Part shown: piece after piece, positions 23,391-36,700 of the stretch
How positions within the stretch are numbered: position 1 is the first letter of the stretch
How the letters are laid out: each line of letters begins with the position of its first letter
NCBI RefSeq assembly: GCF_030052815.1
Contig: NC_079495.1
Location: 53,174,773-53,238,772 of the forward strand
DNA from: Hevea brasiliensis
Lineage: Eukaryota; Streptophyta; Magnoliopsida; Malpighiales; Euphorbiaceae
Direction: 5' to 3'
Length of the DNA stretch: 64,000 bases
Program-made: the position numbers and the translations under genes
The notes under the pieces: model-generated
What the model was told of the DNA's origin: nothing
Seen by the model: only the letters and a program-made list of their open reading frames with translations
Database searches by the model: none

Positions 23391-24140
23391 CATGGTATCC
23401 ATCTTTCTAAAGAGATGTCTCCAAAGACACCTGAAGAAAGAGATAAGATGGCCAGGATTCCATATGCTTCGGCTATTGGAAGTTTAATGTATGCAATATT
23501 GTGTACTAGGCCGGATATCGCATATGCTATTAGTTTAACTAGCAGGTATCAATCCAATCCAAGTTTGGAACACTGGATAGCTGTCAAGAATATCCTTAAG
23601 TACTTGAGAAGAACTAAGGATTTATTCTTGATTTATAGAGGTGGAGACTTGCAATTTGATGGTTATACTAATTCTGATTTCCAATCAGATATCGATGATA
23701 GAAAGTCTACCTCTGGATATGTGTTCATTTGTAATGGAGGTTCAGTCAGTTGGAAGAGTTTCAAATGAAACGCATTTGTAGATTCCACTACTGAGGTCGA
23801 GTATATTCTTGCATCGAATCTGCAAAGGAAGTCGCTTTGGATAAAGAAGTTCGTAGTGAGAACTTACAGAGTTCCTTCCATTGAGTCAGCGGTTCCACTA
23901 CATCGTGACAATAATGGAGCGATCATCTGAGCTAAGGAACCAAGGTCTCACCAGAAATCCAAACACATAGAAAGGCGCTACCACATTGTCAGAGAAACAG
24001 TTGGGCGAGGCGATGTAGCCATGCAGAAAATAGTATCAGCTGAAAATGCAGCTGATCCATTCACTAAGCCTATGTCACAGACTCAGTTAGACCGACATCT
24101 TGAGAAGATAGGTCTAAGATATTGTAATGAATGGCTCTAG
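23391..24140 (+). pseudogene. Copia-I RT connection and RNase H
   Basis: 23355-23768 reads IPYASAIGSLMYAILCTRPD, RYQSNPSLEHWIAVKNILKY and YTNSDFQSDIDDRKSTSGY, the standard copia RT/RNase H transition (the first RNase H Asp usually lies in a TDSD-type motif; TNSD here). TGA near 23766 ends it. Further fragments carry DSTTEVEYI, KHIERRYHIVRE and ADPFTKPMSQ, with a natural terminator TAG near 24138. Confidence 0.85.
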
Positions 24141-24141
24141 T

Positions 24142-24154
24142 GCTAGTGGGAGAT
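24142..24154 (+). other. Copia-I polypurine tract
   Basis: GTGGGAGA-rich run directly before the TGTTAG tip of the 3' LTR; plus-strand primer site. Confidence 0.75.
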
Positions 24155-25951
24155 TGTTAGTAACATGCCCTAGAGCATATCATTTAGTATGTATCTTGTA
24201 CATATTTTTATTAATAAAAGGCATTTCCACTTTTCCCTTTACATAATATATTTATGTGTAATAGAAAAGGTCCATTGATATTTTGTTAGAAATATTATTC
24301 TTAAGTTGTTAAGAATATGAGTGACAATATTTCTAGCACAAAGTATCATAAATAGGTTCACAATCGAGGATACTTCATAATAAGGACATGACTTATCCAG
24401 AAAGATTATATTCATGTTTGTTCCCAAGTTATTTATATGAGATATAAATAAGATGGAATGGTGAGTCTCATGCCATATGACAAACATGATAGGCACTTAT
24501 AAATGATAAGTAGGCCGAACTAGTGACACTTATGACAAGCACATGGAGTTTACTCTTGTCAATGTTTTGTCATAAATCATATCAGTGCATATAATCTTTA
24601 GACCTGAGATAGCACAGTTATCTTGTATATAGGTAGTTTGAGTTTGATACTGGTTTCATACTTGTACTGTGTATGGGTATATGGGCATCTGTTGGCTCCT
24701 ACTAGTTATATATGGAGGTAGGTGTTGATCAAGATGGAATCTGTTCCTCTAAGTAAATAGAGATAAAATCCTATGTTCATTTAATTATTCTTGATGTTTT
24801 AAGTTCCTGGCCAGGATAGATAGATTTATTCAGAAAAGAGTTTCTGATGAGAAAATCTTTTTAATCAAGAACTGGAATTAAAAGAGAACATAATATTCAT
24901 AGCAAATGGAGTTTGACATAAACCATGACTCCAGTTTGAGTTGGGATTTTGTAACAGAGAGATTCTAGTGCATGGTAACATATGATTATAGGTTCATTTA
25001 AGGTAAACCTTATTACTAATTGGGTGGCCATGGCATGCTATGCTAGGTGTTAACCATGGTCTATGAGGTTCATAAAATGATTTAGAGAAATCATTTATGG
25101 TAAGAAAGAGTTCTGATGATATTAAGAGTTGATATCATGTCTCATTGCCAATTAGTAATGAGCCTAGTAAGTCACACACATACACAAGTAATCACCTATT
25201 TAAATATGATTTAATTAATTAATTAAAGAATTTAATTGATTAATTAAATAGGTTTGGTTTGCAATTAAATTGCAAAGTCCCTAGCATGACTTGAAACCAA
25301 ATCTAGATTATTAGATGTATAGTATAAGTTAAATTTATATTTAAAGTGTTTAAATATGAATTTAATTAATGAGAAATTAATTAATAGAGATTAATTAATT
25401 AATTTATATTTGATATAAATTGATTAGAAGAAGAAAAATAATTATTTTGGGTTAAGAACTCAAAATTAAGACACAGGGTCATTTCACAGTGTGACACGTG
25501 GCATCATGAGATGGTGACATATGGGATTACACATAAGCTTGCCAAATGTTTTTTAATCATGTAAGATGATTAAAATCAAGATTAAATATAGGTTTGACAC
25601 TTGGCACAATGTGATTGGGTCACTTAAACCTAGAGCTAATCAAAGGGTGACATGTGGCAAGGGTTTAATGTGTTAACCTAGCTATTTAAGTGTTGTTATG
25701 AAAAGAAAAGCAACCAGCAGCCACTCCTCTCTTTTATCACCCCACTTTGAGGCCTTTCATCTATTCTTCTTCATCTCTCATCAATTCAAAGAGATTAGCC
25801 ATCAATCTCTTAAATTACGAACGCTAGAAATTGTTTCTAGCGTCCTGTTTACATCTCTAATCTCTTAAAAGGCAGAACTTGAATTTCTAATTAATAGAAA
25901 AAGCTTTAGAAGCTGTTCAAGGGCTGCCATAGGTGTTCTTGGTGTGGACAA
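24155..25951 (+). repeat. Copia-I 3' LTR, left part
   Basis: Uninterrupted view of the LTR that the 5' copy shows only in pieces (298-664, 4390-4429, 16657 onward). Broken after GACAA (25947-25951) by Array-L. CACGTGGC at 25495 and a TATA-like CTATTTAAG near 25681 are retained. Confidence 0.92.
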
Positions 25952-28900
25952 TGTGACACCCCTTACCCGACTACAGTGTAGCCGAGCAAGTTATGCCACT
26001 CAGTGTGCCGAGCACTCTATTTTATCTTAATTCATTTTTATTCTTCCTTTTGAATATAACTTGTGAAATATAATTTATTTAAGCCATTTATCGAAATTAT
26101 AATTTATTTGAGGTTCCGAGAATTTTATAGAAAATCCGGCAGAGTACCGACTAAAAATAGAGAAAACAGTTCTTCGGAACCTGTGAAAAACACTTCCTAT
26201 TATCATATTCAATCATCTCATCACTCTCAAACTTCAATATCAAAATCTCAACATTTTTTACCATTCATTTCTCAATCATTTATCTCATGTGATAATCATG
26301 TACAAGTCACAGTTATGTATTCACTTTTCCTTTCACAAACACAATTTTCTTAACAATTCCTCTATTTGTCATTCATTCATTTCACATCATCATTAGACTC
26401 AAATCATAAATAAATTCTCACATGTCATTTATAATCACAAATTACAAGTACTTACATTAATACAAATTATATTACATTTGTTTCAAATACACATGATAAA
26501 ATAAGAGTTTAATTACAAAATTTACAAAAATCTCAAAATACAAAATGGGACCTAGTGTCCTACCAATGCACTGTGGATGGTGAGGTGACACGGACACTAT
26601 GCAGAACTGTGAACGGCCTTACCCAATCTGTGGTCTACTGGGCCCTCTGTCCAAATCTTCAGTACCTACGCGTTGCAAAAGCGACGCGCTAAGCATAAAG
26701 CTTAGTGGTGCCAATAGTACAAGAAAATATAATATGCAAATAAAAATAATAATTTCCTTGCTATTGTGTTCATAAGAAATGAATAATTACTCACTTATTG
26801 TTTTAGTCGAGGGCTAATCATGTTTTATGATATTAACTTCTTCATGCATTTCGTTAATTATTTTCTTAATGATCTTGAGCTTCTTTGTATTTTTGTAATC
26901 ATTCCTGATACTTAATTTTCGTATTTTCTTTAATAATTAGTTCAATCACAGTTATACTTTTCCATGCCCAAGTAACCTATCTTGAGCATCGGATGGATAA
27001 CGGGTTGTTAACCGGACACGCGGTGCCTCGGGCCGTCATACCATGGGACGCAGAACGTCAACCACGTATGCAGTCAGTATGGCTAAAAAGCCATGATATC
27101 ACATAATCGGGCATAAAAGCCATGAATACGGGCATAAAAGCCATGAATACGGGCATAAAGCCATGAATATAGGCATAAAGCCTTTCGCAGTACTGCTAAA
27201 ACAATACCCTATTGGCATGCCAAACTATCCAAACCAATCTTCTTAGGTATACTAGGGCATTTGATACTTTAAAATTCTTCAATCTTTGAATTTCAACTTT
27301 TGGTGTCACTATTCATTTCATTGGTCAACAAACATTGACTTTGACACATCAAAAATACCACATTTTTCATTTAAAACTTGTTGGAAGTGATCACCATTAC
27401 CATTTCTAAGCTTAAACCAAGGGAAACAAAATTTTCAGTTTTTGAAGCTTAACTTTACTATTCCATTAAGCACTATTATAGTGGGAATTTGAGGAAATGG
27501 TAAACATGAAAGTTGTTCCTTATTTTGTCTAGTTGAATTTCTTTTTTTGAATCACTCCATTTGGAGTTTTGTAGCTCAAGTTATGGCCAAAATAAGTTTA
27601 CTGTTCACTGCAGTCGTTCTGCTGAAATTTTGGGTTTGTGATTTTGGTCCAACTTTGGTCAGTAATTTGACCAAGTTAAGTTCATAATTTGGTCTAACTT
27701 TCTTCATATGAAATGTTCTACCATGCCTTAGGTTTCCATCGGTTCAAGAATCGCCTAAATCCGAGTTTTCTAGAGAGAGTTATAGCCATCCAAACATTAC
27801 TGTTCAAATGTAAATCTGCAGAGTTGCAGGTTTGATAACTCAACTTTGTTCAATAATTTGAATGGGTTAATGGCATAATTTGGGGTAGGTTTCTTCATGA
27901 AAGTTGTTTTTCTATATCATATCTTGTTACTGTAAAAATTTCAGGTCAATTGACCATATCTACAGTGAGTTATGGCCAAATGAACAGTTACTGTTCATTT
28001 GGTCATTTCTGCAGGTGCTGTTGCAGGGTATCCGGATTGGGGCCAACTTTTGGTCCACTTGCTTTGGTCTTTTGGGCATGGTTTCTTCAGAAAAAATGTG
28101 CCATTATAAGCCTAGTTTCATGTCCAATTGGCCAAACACCAATTGGACCAACACAGCCAAAGTTATGGCTGTGTAATTGGACTGAAATCTCAGTCCATTG
28201 CTGCTGTCCCTAGGCAGCATAGTCATTCACTTTGCCATGCTATTTTTCAGTCCATATTATGGTCAACTTACCTAAAATAGTCACTAATTGACCCTTATAA
28301 TGTTCTTTCACAATTTCATAAGCTAAATCCAAGTTTCACACCTCAAAACCCTAATTTCCATTATAAATTTTCACAACTACCTTAATTAATCACTTTCATT
28401 CCTTACATATATATATATATTTTAAACATACTCTCTAGTTCACTCTAAGTCCATCAAGACACTCAATCATGTTCCTTCTTTAGGGCTGCCAAAAATCATG
28501 GTGGACATACACATAACTTTTATTCATTTAAGTTACAAATTCATACTTGTTTCAAGTCTCTAGCATGGGATTAAAGAGTTTTAAGTATATATGTGCACTA
28601 ACCTCTTGTAGGGCAGAATTTTCCCAAGTTAATCTTCACTTTCTTTCCCTTTCTAGGCTGCCAAACACTTCCCAAGAGGTAGAGACAAGTTTTTAGTGAA
28701 GGGACTTAGGGTTTTGGGGTGAGGAAAGCATGGAAATTGAAGCTTTAGAAAGTTTGTTAATGGAGGAGTGAGGGAGGAGGTGAAAAACGTTTTTGAAGGA
28801 GAAGAAGGGCTGCTGTTTGCTTTTTAATTCTTTGGTCTCTTTTGACTCTTTTTATTAGTTAATTTGATGGTTACTTAATTGTGATTGGTGGACAATTTTA

Positions 28901-29461
28901 AATGACCTCATAATATGTCATAATTGGCATTTTATTGTATTTTCTTTTCTCTTCTTCTCTACTCACTTTCAATTAATTTTTTATCAATATTAATTCATAT
29001 TTTATGTCATAATAATTATTTACTTAACTGGACAAGTCGGCCAAAAATCACCTCTGAAGGCGAAATGACCAAAATGCCCTCCGTTTGGCTTAACGGGTCA
29101 AAATTGTGCATCTGATTGAAAAATTTTTCTAAATATTTTCTTGGCATTCTAATGCCATAGGAACCTTAATGACCCTTCTCTGGAGTCCCAAAAATTATTT
29201 TATAATTTTTCCCCCGGGTCTAGGGCTCCTCGTTGCGAGAACCGCAACTTCCCTCTGGTTACCCATCGCTTGGGCACCGGCTCATTTAACTTGGTTGTAT
29301 TTTATTTCTAAAATTTTTACTATATTTTTCTTATTAATATTTGAGTTAATTTTGGTCCCTCACTTTAGTTTAAATATTTTTCCGGACGTTCTAGCTGTCC
29401 GGACCGACACCGGTCACCGGAACAGTAGAATGTACGGAGTTACTACTGGGAGGGTGTTACA
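25952..29461 (-). repeat. Array-L LTR a
   Basis: TGTGACACCCC...GGGTGTTACA on the plus strand. It has four ~20-bp units of GGGCATAAAAGCCATGAATA (about 27110-27182), where b and c have three, and differs from b and c around 26980-27040. Conserved stem-loops at 26668-26706. Short ORFs inside are not supported as genes. Confidence 0.9.
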
Positions 29462-29816
29462 ACTCTTCCCCTCTAATTTAAATTTCGTCCTCGAAATTTA
29501 CCCAATGTAAATAGCCAAGGAGCTAATACCTCTTTATTTCTTCACCTTTCCGTGTTATCCTACTTCACTTTCTCCTTAGTCTCAATCCTATCCTCAAACA
29601 GTTATGTACTCATCCTTTTTCATCTTAAATACAGTCTCCTTCTCATCTCCATTCACTATCTCATTGTCTCTTCACTCTCTTATTCCATACCTTAACCTAA
29701 AATAAACAAGAAATACAGATCTGCAATAGTGTCACCTCGACTCATATGAATGCAATGCATGATATGCAATCTATCTAGGTCCAAAAACGCCTAAACCGCG
29801 CTCTGATACCAATAAA
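29462..29816 (-). other. Array-L internal region 1 (355 bp)
   Basis: On the minus strand: PBS TGGTATCAGAGC (complement of 29800-29811), leader, then PPT region AAATTAGAGGGGAAGAGT (complement of 29462-29479). No ORF. The 5' leader (GTCGAGGTGACACTA...GCAGATCTG) matches the Gypsy-A leader at 43809-43835. Confidence 0.9.
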
Positions 29817-32800
29817 TGTGACACCCCTTACCCGACTACAGTGTAGCCGAGCAAATTATGCCACTCAGTGTGCCGAGCACTCTATTTTATCTTAATTCAT
29901 TTTTATTCTTCCTTTTGAATATAACTTGTGAAATATAATTTATTTAAGCCATTTATCGAAATTATAATTTATTTGAGGTTCTGAGAATTTTATAGAAAAT
30001 CCGGCAGAGTACCGACTAAAAATAGAGAAAACAGTTCTTCGGAACCTGTGAAAAACACTTCCTATGATCATATTCAATCATCTCATCACTCTCAAACTTC
30101 AATATCAAAATCTCAACATTTTTCACCATTCATTTCTCAATCATTTATCTCATGTGATAATCATGTACAAGTCACAGTTATGTATTCACTTTTCCTTTCA
30201 CAAACACAATTTTCTTAGCAATTCCTCTATTTGTCATTCATTCATTTCACATCATCATTAGACTCAAATCATAAATAAATTCTCACATGTGATTTATAAT
30301 CACAAATTACAAGTACTTACATTAATACAAAATTATATTACATTTGTTTCAAATACACATGATAAAATAAGAGTTTAATTACAAAATTTACAAAAATCTC
30401 AAAATACAAAATGGGACCTAGTGTCCTACCAATGCACTGTGGATGATGAGGTGACATGGACACTATGCAGAACTGTGAACGGCCTTACCCAATCTGTGGT
30501 CTACTGGGCCCTCTGTCCAAATTTTCAGTACCTACGCGTTGCAAAAGCGACGCGCTAAGCATAAAGCTTAGTGGTGCCAATAATACAAGAAAATATAATA
30601 TGCAAATAAAAATAATAATTTCCTTGCTATTGTGTTCATAAGAAATGAATAATTACTCACTTATTGTTTTAGTCGAGGGCTAATCATGTTTTATGATATT
30701 AACTTCTTCATGCATTTCGTTAATTATTTTCTTAATGATCTTGAGCTTTTTTGTATTTTTGTAATCATTCCTAATACTTAATTTTCGTATTTTCTTTAAC
30801 AATCAGTTCAATCACAGTTATACTTTTCCATGCCCAAGTAACCTATACTGAACGACTGGACTGGATAACAGGTCGTTGGCACTAGACACCGCGGTGCCTC
30901 GTGCCGTCATACCATGGGACGCAGAACGTCAACCACGTATGCAGTCAGTATGGCTAAAAAGCCATGATATCACATAATCGGGCATAAAAGCCATGAATAC
31001 GGGCATAAAGCCATGAATACAGGCATAAAGCCTTTCGCAGTACTGCTAAAACAATATCCTATTGGCATGCCAAACTATCCAAACCAATCTTGTTAGGTAT
31101 ACTAGGGCATTTGATACTTTAAAATTCTTCAATCTTTGAATTTCAACTTTTGGTGTCACAATTCATTTCATTGGTCAACAAGAAAGTTGACTTTTGCATA
31201 GAAAGTAGGTACATTGACTTTGGCACTTCAAACATACCACATTTTTCATTTAAAACTTGTTGGAAGTGATCACCATTACCATCTCTAGGCTTAAACCAAG
31301 GGAAACAAAATTTTCAGTTTTTGAAGCTTAATTTTACTATTCCATTAAGCACTGTTATAGTGGGAATTTGAGGAAATGGTAAACATGAAAGTTGTTCCTT
31401 ATTTTGTCTAGTTGAATTTCTTTTTTTGAATCACTCCATTTGGAGTTTTGTAGCTCAAGTTATGGCCAAAATAAGTTTACTGTTCACTGCATCGTTCTCG
31501 CTGAAATTTTGGGTTTTGGCAGATTTTGGTCCAACTTTGGTCAGTAATTTGACCAAGTTAAGTTCATAATTTGGTCTAACTTTCTTCATATGAAATTTTC
31601 TACCATGCCTTAGGTTTCCATCGGTTCAAGAATCGTCTAAATCCGAGTTTTCTAGAGAGAGTTATAGCCATCCAATCATTACTGTTCAAATGTAAATCTG
31701 CAGAGTTGCAGGTTTGATAACTCAAATTTGTTCAATAATTTGAATGGGTTAATGGCATAATTTGGGGTAGGTTTCTTCATGAAAATTGTTTTTCTATATC
31801 ATATCTTGTTACTGTAAAACTTTCAGGTCAATTGACCATATCTACAGTGAGTTATGGCCAAATGAACGCCATCGTTCATTTGGTCATTTCGCAGTGCCGC
31901 TGGTATCCGGATTGGGGCCAACTTTTGGTCCACTTGCTTTGGTCTTTTGGGCATGGTTTCTTCAGAAAAAATGTGCCATTATAAGCCTAGTTTCATTTCC
32001 AATTGGCCAAACACTAATTGGACCAACACAGCCAAAGTTATGGCTGTGTAATTGGACTGAAATCTCAGTCCATTGCTGCTGTCCCTAGGCAGCATAGTCA
32101 TTCACTTTGCCATGCTATTTTTCAGTCCATATTATGGTCAACTTACCTAAAATAGTCACTAATTGACCCTTATAATGTTCTTTCACAATTTCATAAGCTA
32201 AATCCAAGTTTCACACCTCAAAACCCTAATTTCCATTATAAATTTTCACAACTACCTTAATTAATCACTTTCATTCCTTACATATATATATATATATATA
32301 TATTTTAAACATACTCTCTAGTTCACTCTAAGTCCATCAAGACACTCAATCATGTTCCTTCTTTAGGGCTGCCAAAAATCATGGTGGACATACACATAAC
32401 TTTTATTTATTTAAGTTACAAATTCATACTTGTTTCAAGTCTCTAGCATGGGATTAAAGAGTTTTAAGTATATATGTGCACTAACCTCTTGTAGGGCAGA
32501 ATTTTCCCAAGTTAATCTTCACTTTCTTTCCCTTTCTAGGCTGCCAAACACTTCCCAAGAGGTAGAGACAAGTTTTTAGTGAAGGGACTTAGGGTTTTGG
32601 GGTGAGGAAAGCATGGAAATTGAAGCTTTAGAAAGTTTGTTAATGGAGGAGTGAGGGAGGAGGTGAAAAACGTTTTTGAAGGAGAAGAAGGGCTGCTGTT
32701 TGCTTTTTTAATTCTTTGGTCTCTTTTGACTCTTTTTATTAGTTAATTTGATGGTTACTTAATTGTGATTGGTGGACAATTTTAAATGACCTCATAATAT

Positions 32801-33346
32801 GTCATAATTGGTATTTTATTGTATTTTCTTTTTCTCTTCTTCTCTACTCACTTTCAATTAATTTTTTATCAATATTAATTCATATTTTATGTCATAATAA
32901 TTATTTACTTAACTGGACAAGTCGGCCAAAAATCACCTCTGAAGGCGAAATGACCAAAATGCCCTCCGTTTGGCTTAACGGGTCAAAATTGGTCAGACTG
33001 ATTGAAAATTTTTCTAAATATTTTCTTGGCATTCTAATGCCATAGGAACCTTAATGACCCTTCTCTGGAGTCCCAAAAATTATTTTATAATTTTTCCCCC
33101 GGGTCTAGGGCTCCTCGTTGCGAGAACCGCAACTTCCCTCTTGTTACCCATCGCTTGGGCACCGGCTCATTTAACTTGGTTGTATTTTATTTCTAAAATT
33201 TTTACTATATTTTTCTTATTAATATTTGAGTTAATTTTGGTCCCTCACTTTAGTTTAAATATTTTTTCGGACGTTCTAGCTGTCCGGACTGACACCGGTC
33301 ACCGGAACAGTAGAATGTACGGAGTTGCTACTGGGAGGGTGTTACA
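29817..33346 (-). repeat. Array-L LTR b
   Basis: Very close to LTR c, including the shared ACTGGACTGGATAACAGGTC stretch absent from LTR a. Its (TA)n run near 32281-32303 is longer than in a or c. Confidence 0.9.
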
Positions 33347-33701
33347 ACTCTTCCCCTCTAATTTAAATTTCGTCCTCGAAATTTACCCAATGTAAATAGC
33401 CAAGGAGCTAATACCTCTTTATTTCTTCACCTTTCCGTGTTATCCTACTTCACTTTCTCCTTAGTCTCAATCCTATCCTCAAACAGTTATGTACTCATCC
33501 TTTTTCATCTTAAATACAGTCTCCTTCTCATCTCCATTCACTATCTCATTGTCTCTTCACTCTCTTATTCCATACCTTAACCTAAAATAAACAAGAAATA
33601 CAGATCTGCAATAGTGTCACCTCGACTCATATGAATGCAATGCATGATATGCAATCTATCTAGGTCCAAAAATGCCTAAACCGCGCTCTGATACCAATAA
33701 A
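33347..33701 (-). other. Array-L internal region 2 (355 bp)
   Basis: Same length as internal region 1 and almost identical to it (for example AAATGCC for AAACGCC near 33670). PBS and PPT are both present. No coding capacity. Confidence 0.9.
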
Positions 33702-36700
33702 TGTGACACCCCTTACCCGACTACAGTGTAGCCGAGCAAGTTATGCCACTCAGTGTGCCGAGCACTCTATTTTATCTTAATTCATTTTTATTCTTCCTTT
33801 TGAATATAACTTGTGAAATATAATTTATTTAAGCCATTTATCGAAATTATAATTTATTTGAGGTTCTGAGAATTTTATAGAAAATCCGGCAGAGTACCGA
33901 CTAAAAATAGAGAAAACAGTTCTTCGGAACCTGTGAAAAACACTTCCTATGATCATATTCAATCATCTCATCACTCTCAAACTTCAATATCAAAATCTCA
34001 ACATTTTTCACCATTCATTTCTCAATCATTTATCTCATGTGATAATCATGTACAAGTCACAGTTATGTATTCACTTTTCCTTTCACAAACACAATTTTCT
34101 TAGCAATTCCTCTATTTGTCATTCATTCATTTCACATCATCATTAGACTCAAATCATAAATAAATTCTCACATGTGATTTATAATCACAAATTACAAGTA
34201 CTTACATTAATACAAAATTATATTACATTTGTTTCAAATACACATGATAAAATAAGAGTTTAATTACAAAATTTACAAAAATCTCAAAATACAAAATGGG
34301 ACCTAGTGTCCTACCAATGCACTGTGGATGATGAGGTGACACGGACACTATGCAGAACTGTGAACGGCCTTACCCAATCTGTGGTCTACTGGGCCCTCTG
34401 TCCAAATTTTCAGTACCTACGCAGCGTTGCAAAGCGACGCTAAGCATAAAGCTTAGTGGTGCCAATAATACAAGAAAATATAATATGCAAATAAAAATAA
34501 TAATTTCCTTGCTATTGTGTTCATAAGAAATGAATAATTACTCACTTATTGTTTTAGTCGAGGGCTAATCATGTTTTATGATATTAACTTCTTCATGCAT
34601 TTCGTTAATTATTTTCTTAATGATCTTGAGCTTCTTTGTATTTTTGTAATCATTCCTAATACTTAATTTTCGTATTTTCTTTAACAATCAGTTCAATCAC
34701 AGTTATACTTTTCCATGCCCAAGTAACCTATACTGAACGACTGGACTGGATAACAGGTCGTTGGCACTAGACACCGCGATGCCTCGTGCCGTCATACCAT
34801 GGGACGCAGAACGTCAACCACGTATGCAGTCAGTATGGCTAAAAAGCCATGATATCACATAACCGGGCATAAAAGCCATGAATACGGGCATAAAGCCATG
34901 AATACAGGCATAAAGCCTTTCGCAGTACTGCTAAAACAATATCCTATTGGCATGCCAAACTATCCAAACCAATCTTGTTAGGTATACTAGGGCATTTGAT
35001 ACTTTAAAATTCTTCAATCTTTGAATTTCAACTTTTGGTGTCACAATTCATTTCATTGGTCAACAAGAAAGTTGACTTTTGCATAGAAAGTAGGTACATT
35101 GACTTTGGCACTTCAAACATACCACATTTTTCATTTAAAACTTGTTGGAAGTGATTACCATTACCATTTCTAGGCTTAAACCCAGGGAAACAAAATTTTC
35201 AGTTTTTGAAGCTTAATTTTACTATTCCATTAAGCACTGCTATAGTGGGAATTTGAGGAAATGGTAAACATGAAAGTTGTTCCTTATTTTGTCTAGTTGA
35301 ATTTCTTTTTTTGAATCACTCCATTTGGAGTTTTGTAGCTCAAGTTATGGCCAAAATAAGTTTACTGTTCACTGCATCGCTCCTTCCTGAAATTTTGGGT
35401 TTTGGCAGATTTTGGTCCAACTTTGGTCAGTAATTTGACCAAGTTAAGTTCATAATTTGGTCTAACTTTCTTCATATGAAATGTTCTACCATGCCTTAGG
35501 TTTCCATCGGTTCAAGAATCGTCTAAATCCGAGTTTTCTAGAGAGAGTTATAGCCATCCAATCATTACTGTTCAAATGTAAATCTGCAGAGTTGCAGGTT
35601 TGATAACTCAACTTTGTTCAATAATTTGAATGGGTTAATGGCATAATTTGGGGTAGGTTTCTTCATGAAAATTGTTTTTCTATATCATATCTTGTTACTG
35701 TAAAACTTTCAGGTCAATTGACCATATCTACAGTGAGTTATGGCCAAATGAACAGCCATCGCTTCATTTGGTCATTTCGCAGTGTGCAGGGTATCCGGAT
35801 TGGGGCCAACTTTTGGTCCACTTGCTTTGGTCTTTTGGGCATGGTTTCTTCAGAAAAAATGTGCCATTATAAGCCTAGTTTCATTTCCAATTGGCCAAAC
35901 ACCAATTGGACCAGCACAGCCAAAGTTATGGCTGTGTAATTGGACTGAAATCTCAGTCCATTGCTGCTGTCCCTAGGCAGCATAGTCATTCACTTTGCCA
36001 TGCTATTTTTCAGTCCATATTATGGTCAACTTACCTAAAATAGTCACTAATTGACCCTTATAATGTTCTTTCACAATTTCATAAGCTAAATCCAAGTTTC
36101 ACACCTCAAAACCCTAATTTCCATTATAAATTTTCACAACTACCTTAATTAATCACTTTCATTCCTTACATATATATATATATTTTAAACATACTCTCTA
36201 GTTCAATCTAAGTCCATAAAGACACTCAATCATGTTCCTTCTTTAGGGCTGCCAAAAATCATAGTGGACATACACATAACTTTTATTCATTTAAGTTACA
36301 AATTCATACTTGTTTCAAGTCTCTAGCATGGGATTAAAGAGTTTTAAGTATATATGTGCACTAACCTCTTGTAGGGCAGAATTTTCCCAAGATAATCTTC
36401 ACTTTCTTTCCCTTTCTAGGCTGCCAAACACTTCCCAAGAGGTAGAGACAAGTTTTTAGTGAAGGGACTTAGGGTTTTGGGGTGAGGAAAGCATGGAAAT
36501 TGAAGCTTTAGAAAGTTTGTTAATGGAGGAGTGAGGGAGGAGGTGAAAAACATTTTTGAAGGAGAAGAAGGGCTGCTGTTTGCTTTTTTAATTCTTTGGT
36601 CTCTTTTGACTCTTTTTATTAGTCAATTTGATGGTTACTTGATTGTGATTGGTGGACAATTTTAAATGACCTCATAATATGTCATAATTGGTATTTTATT

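Noticed and set aside
29169..29510. ~113-residue ORF (starts MTLLWSPKNYF) repeated at 33054, 36934 and in reverse at 61016-61567
   Set aside because: Antisense to the gypsy LTR start and repeated because the LTR is repeated. No domain, and ends differ between copies.
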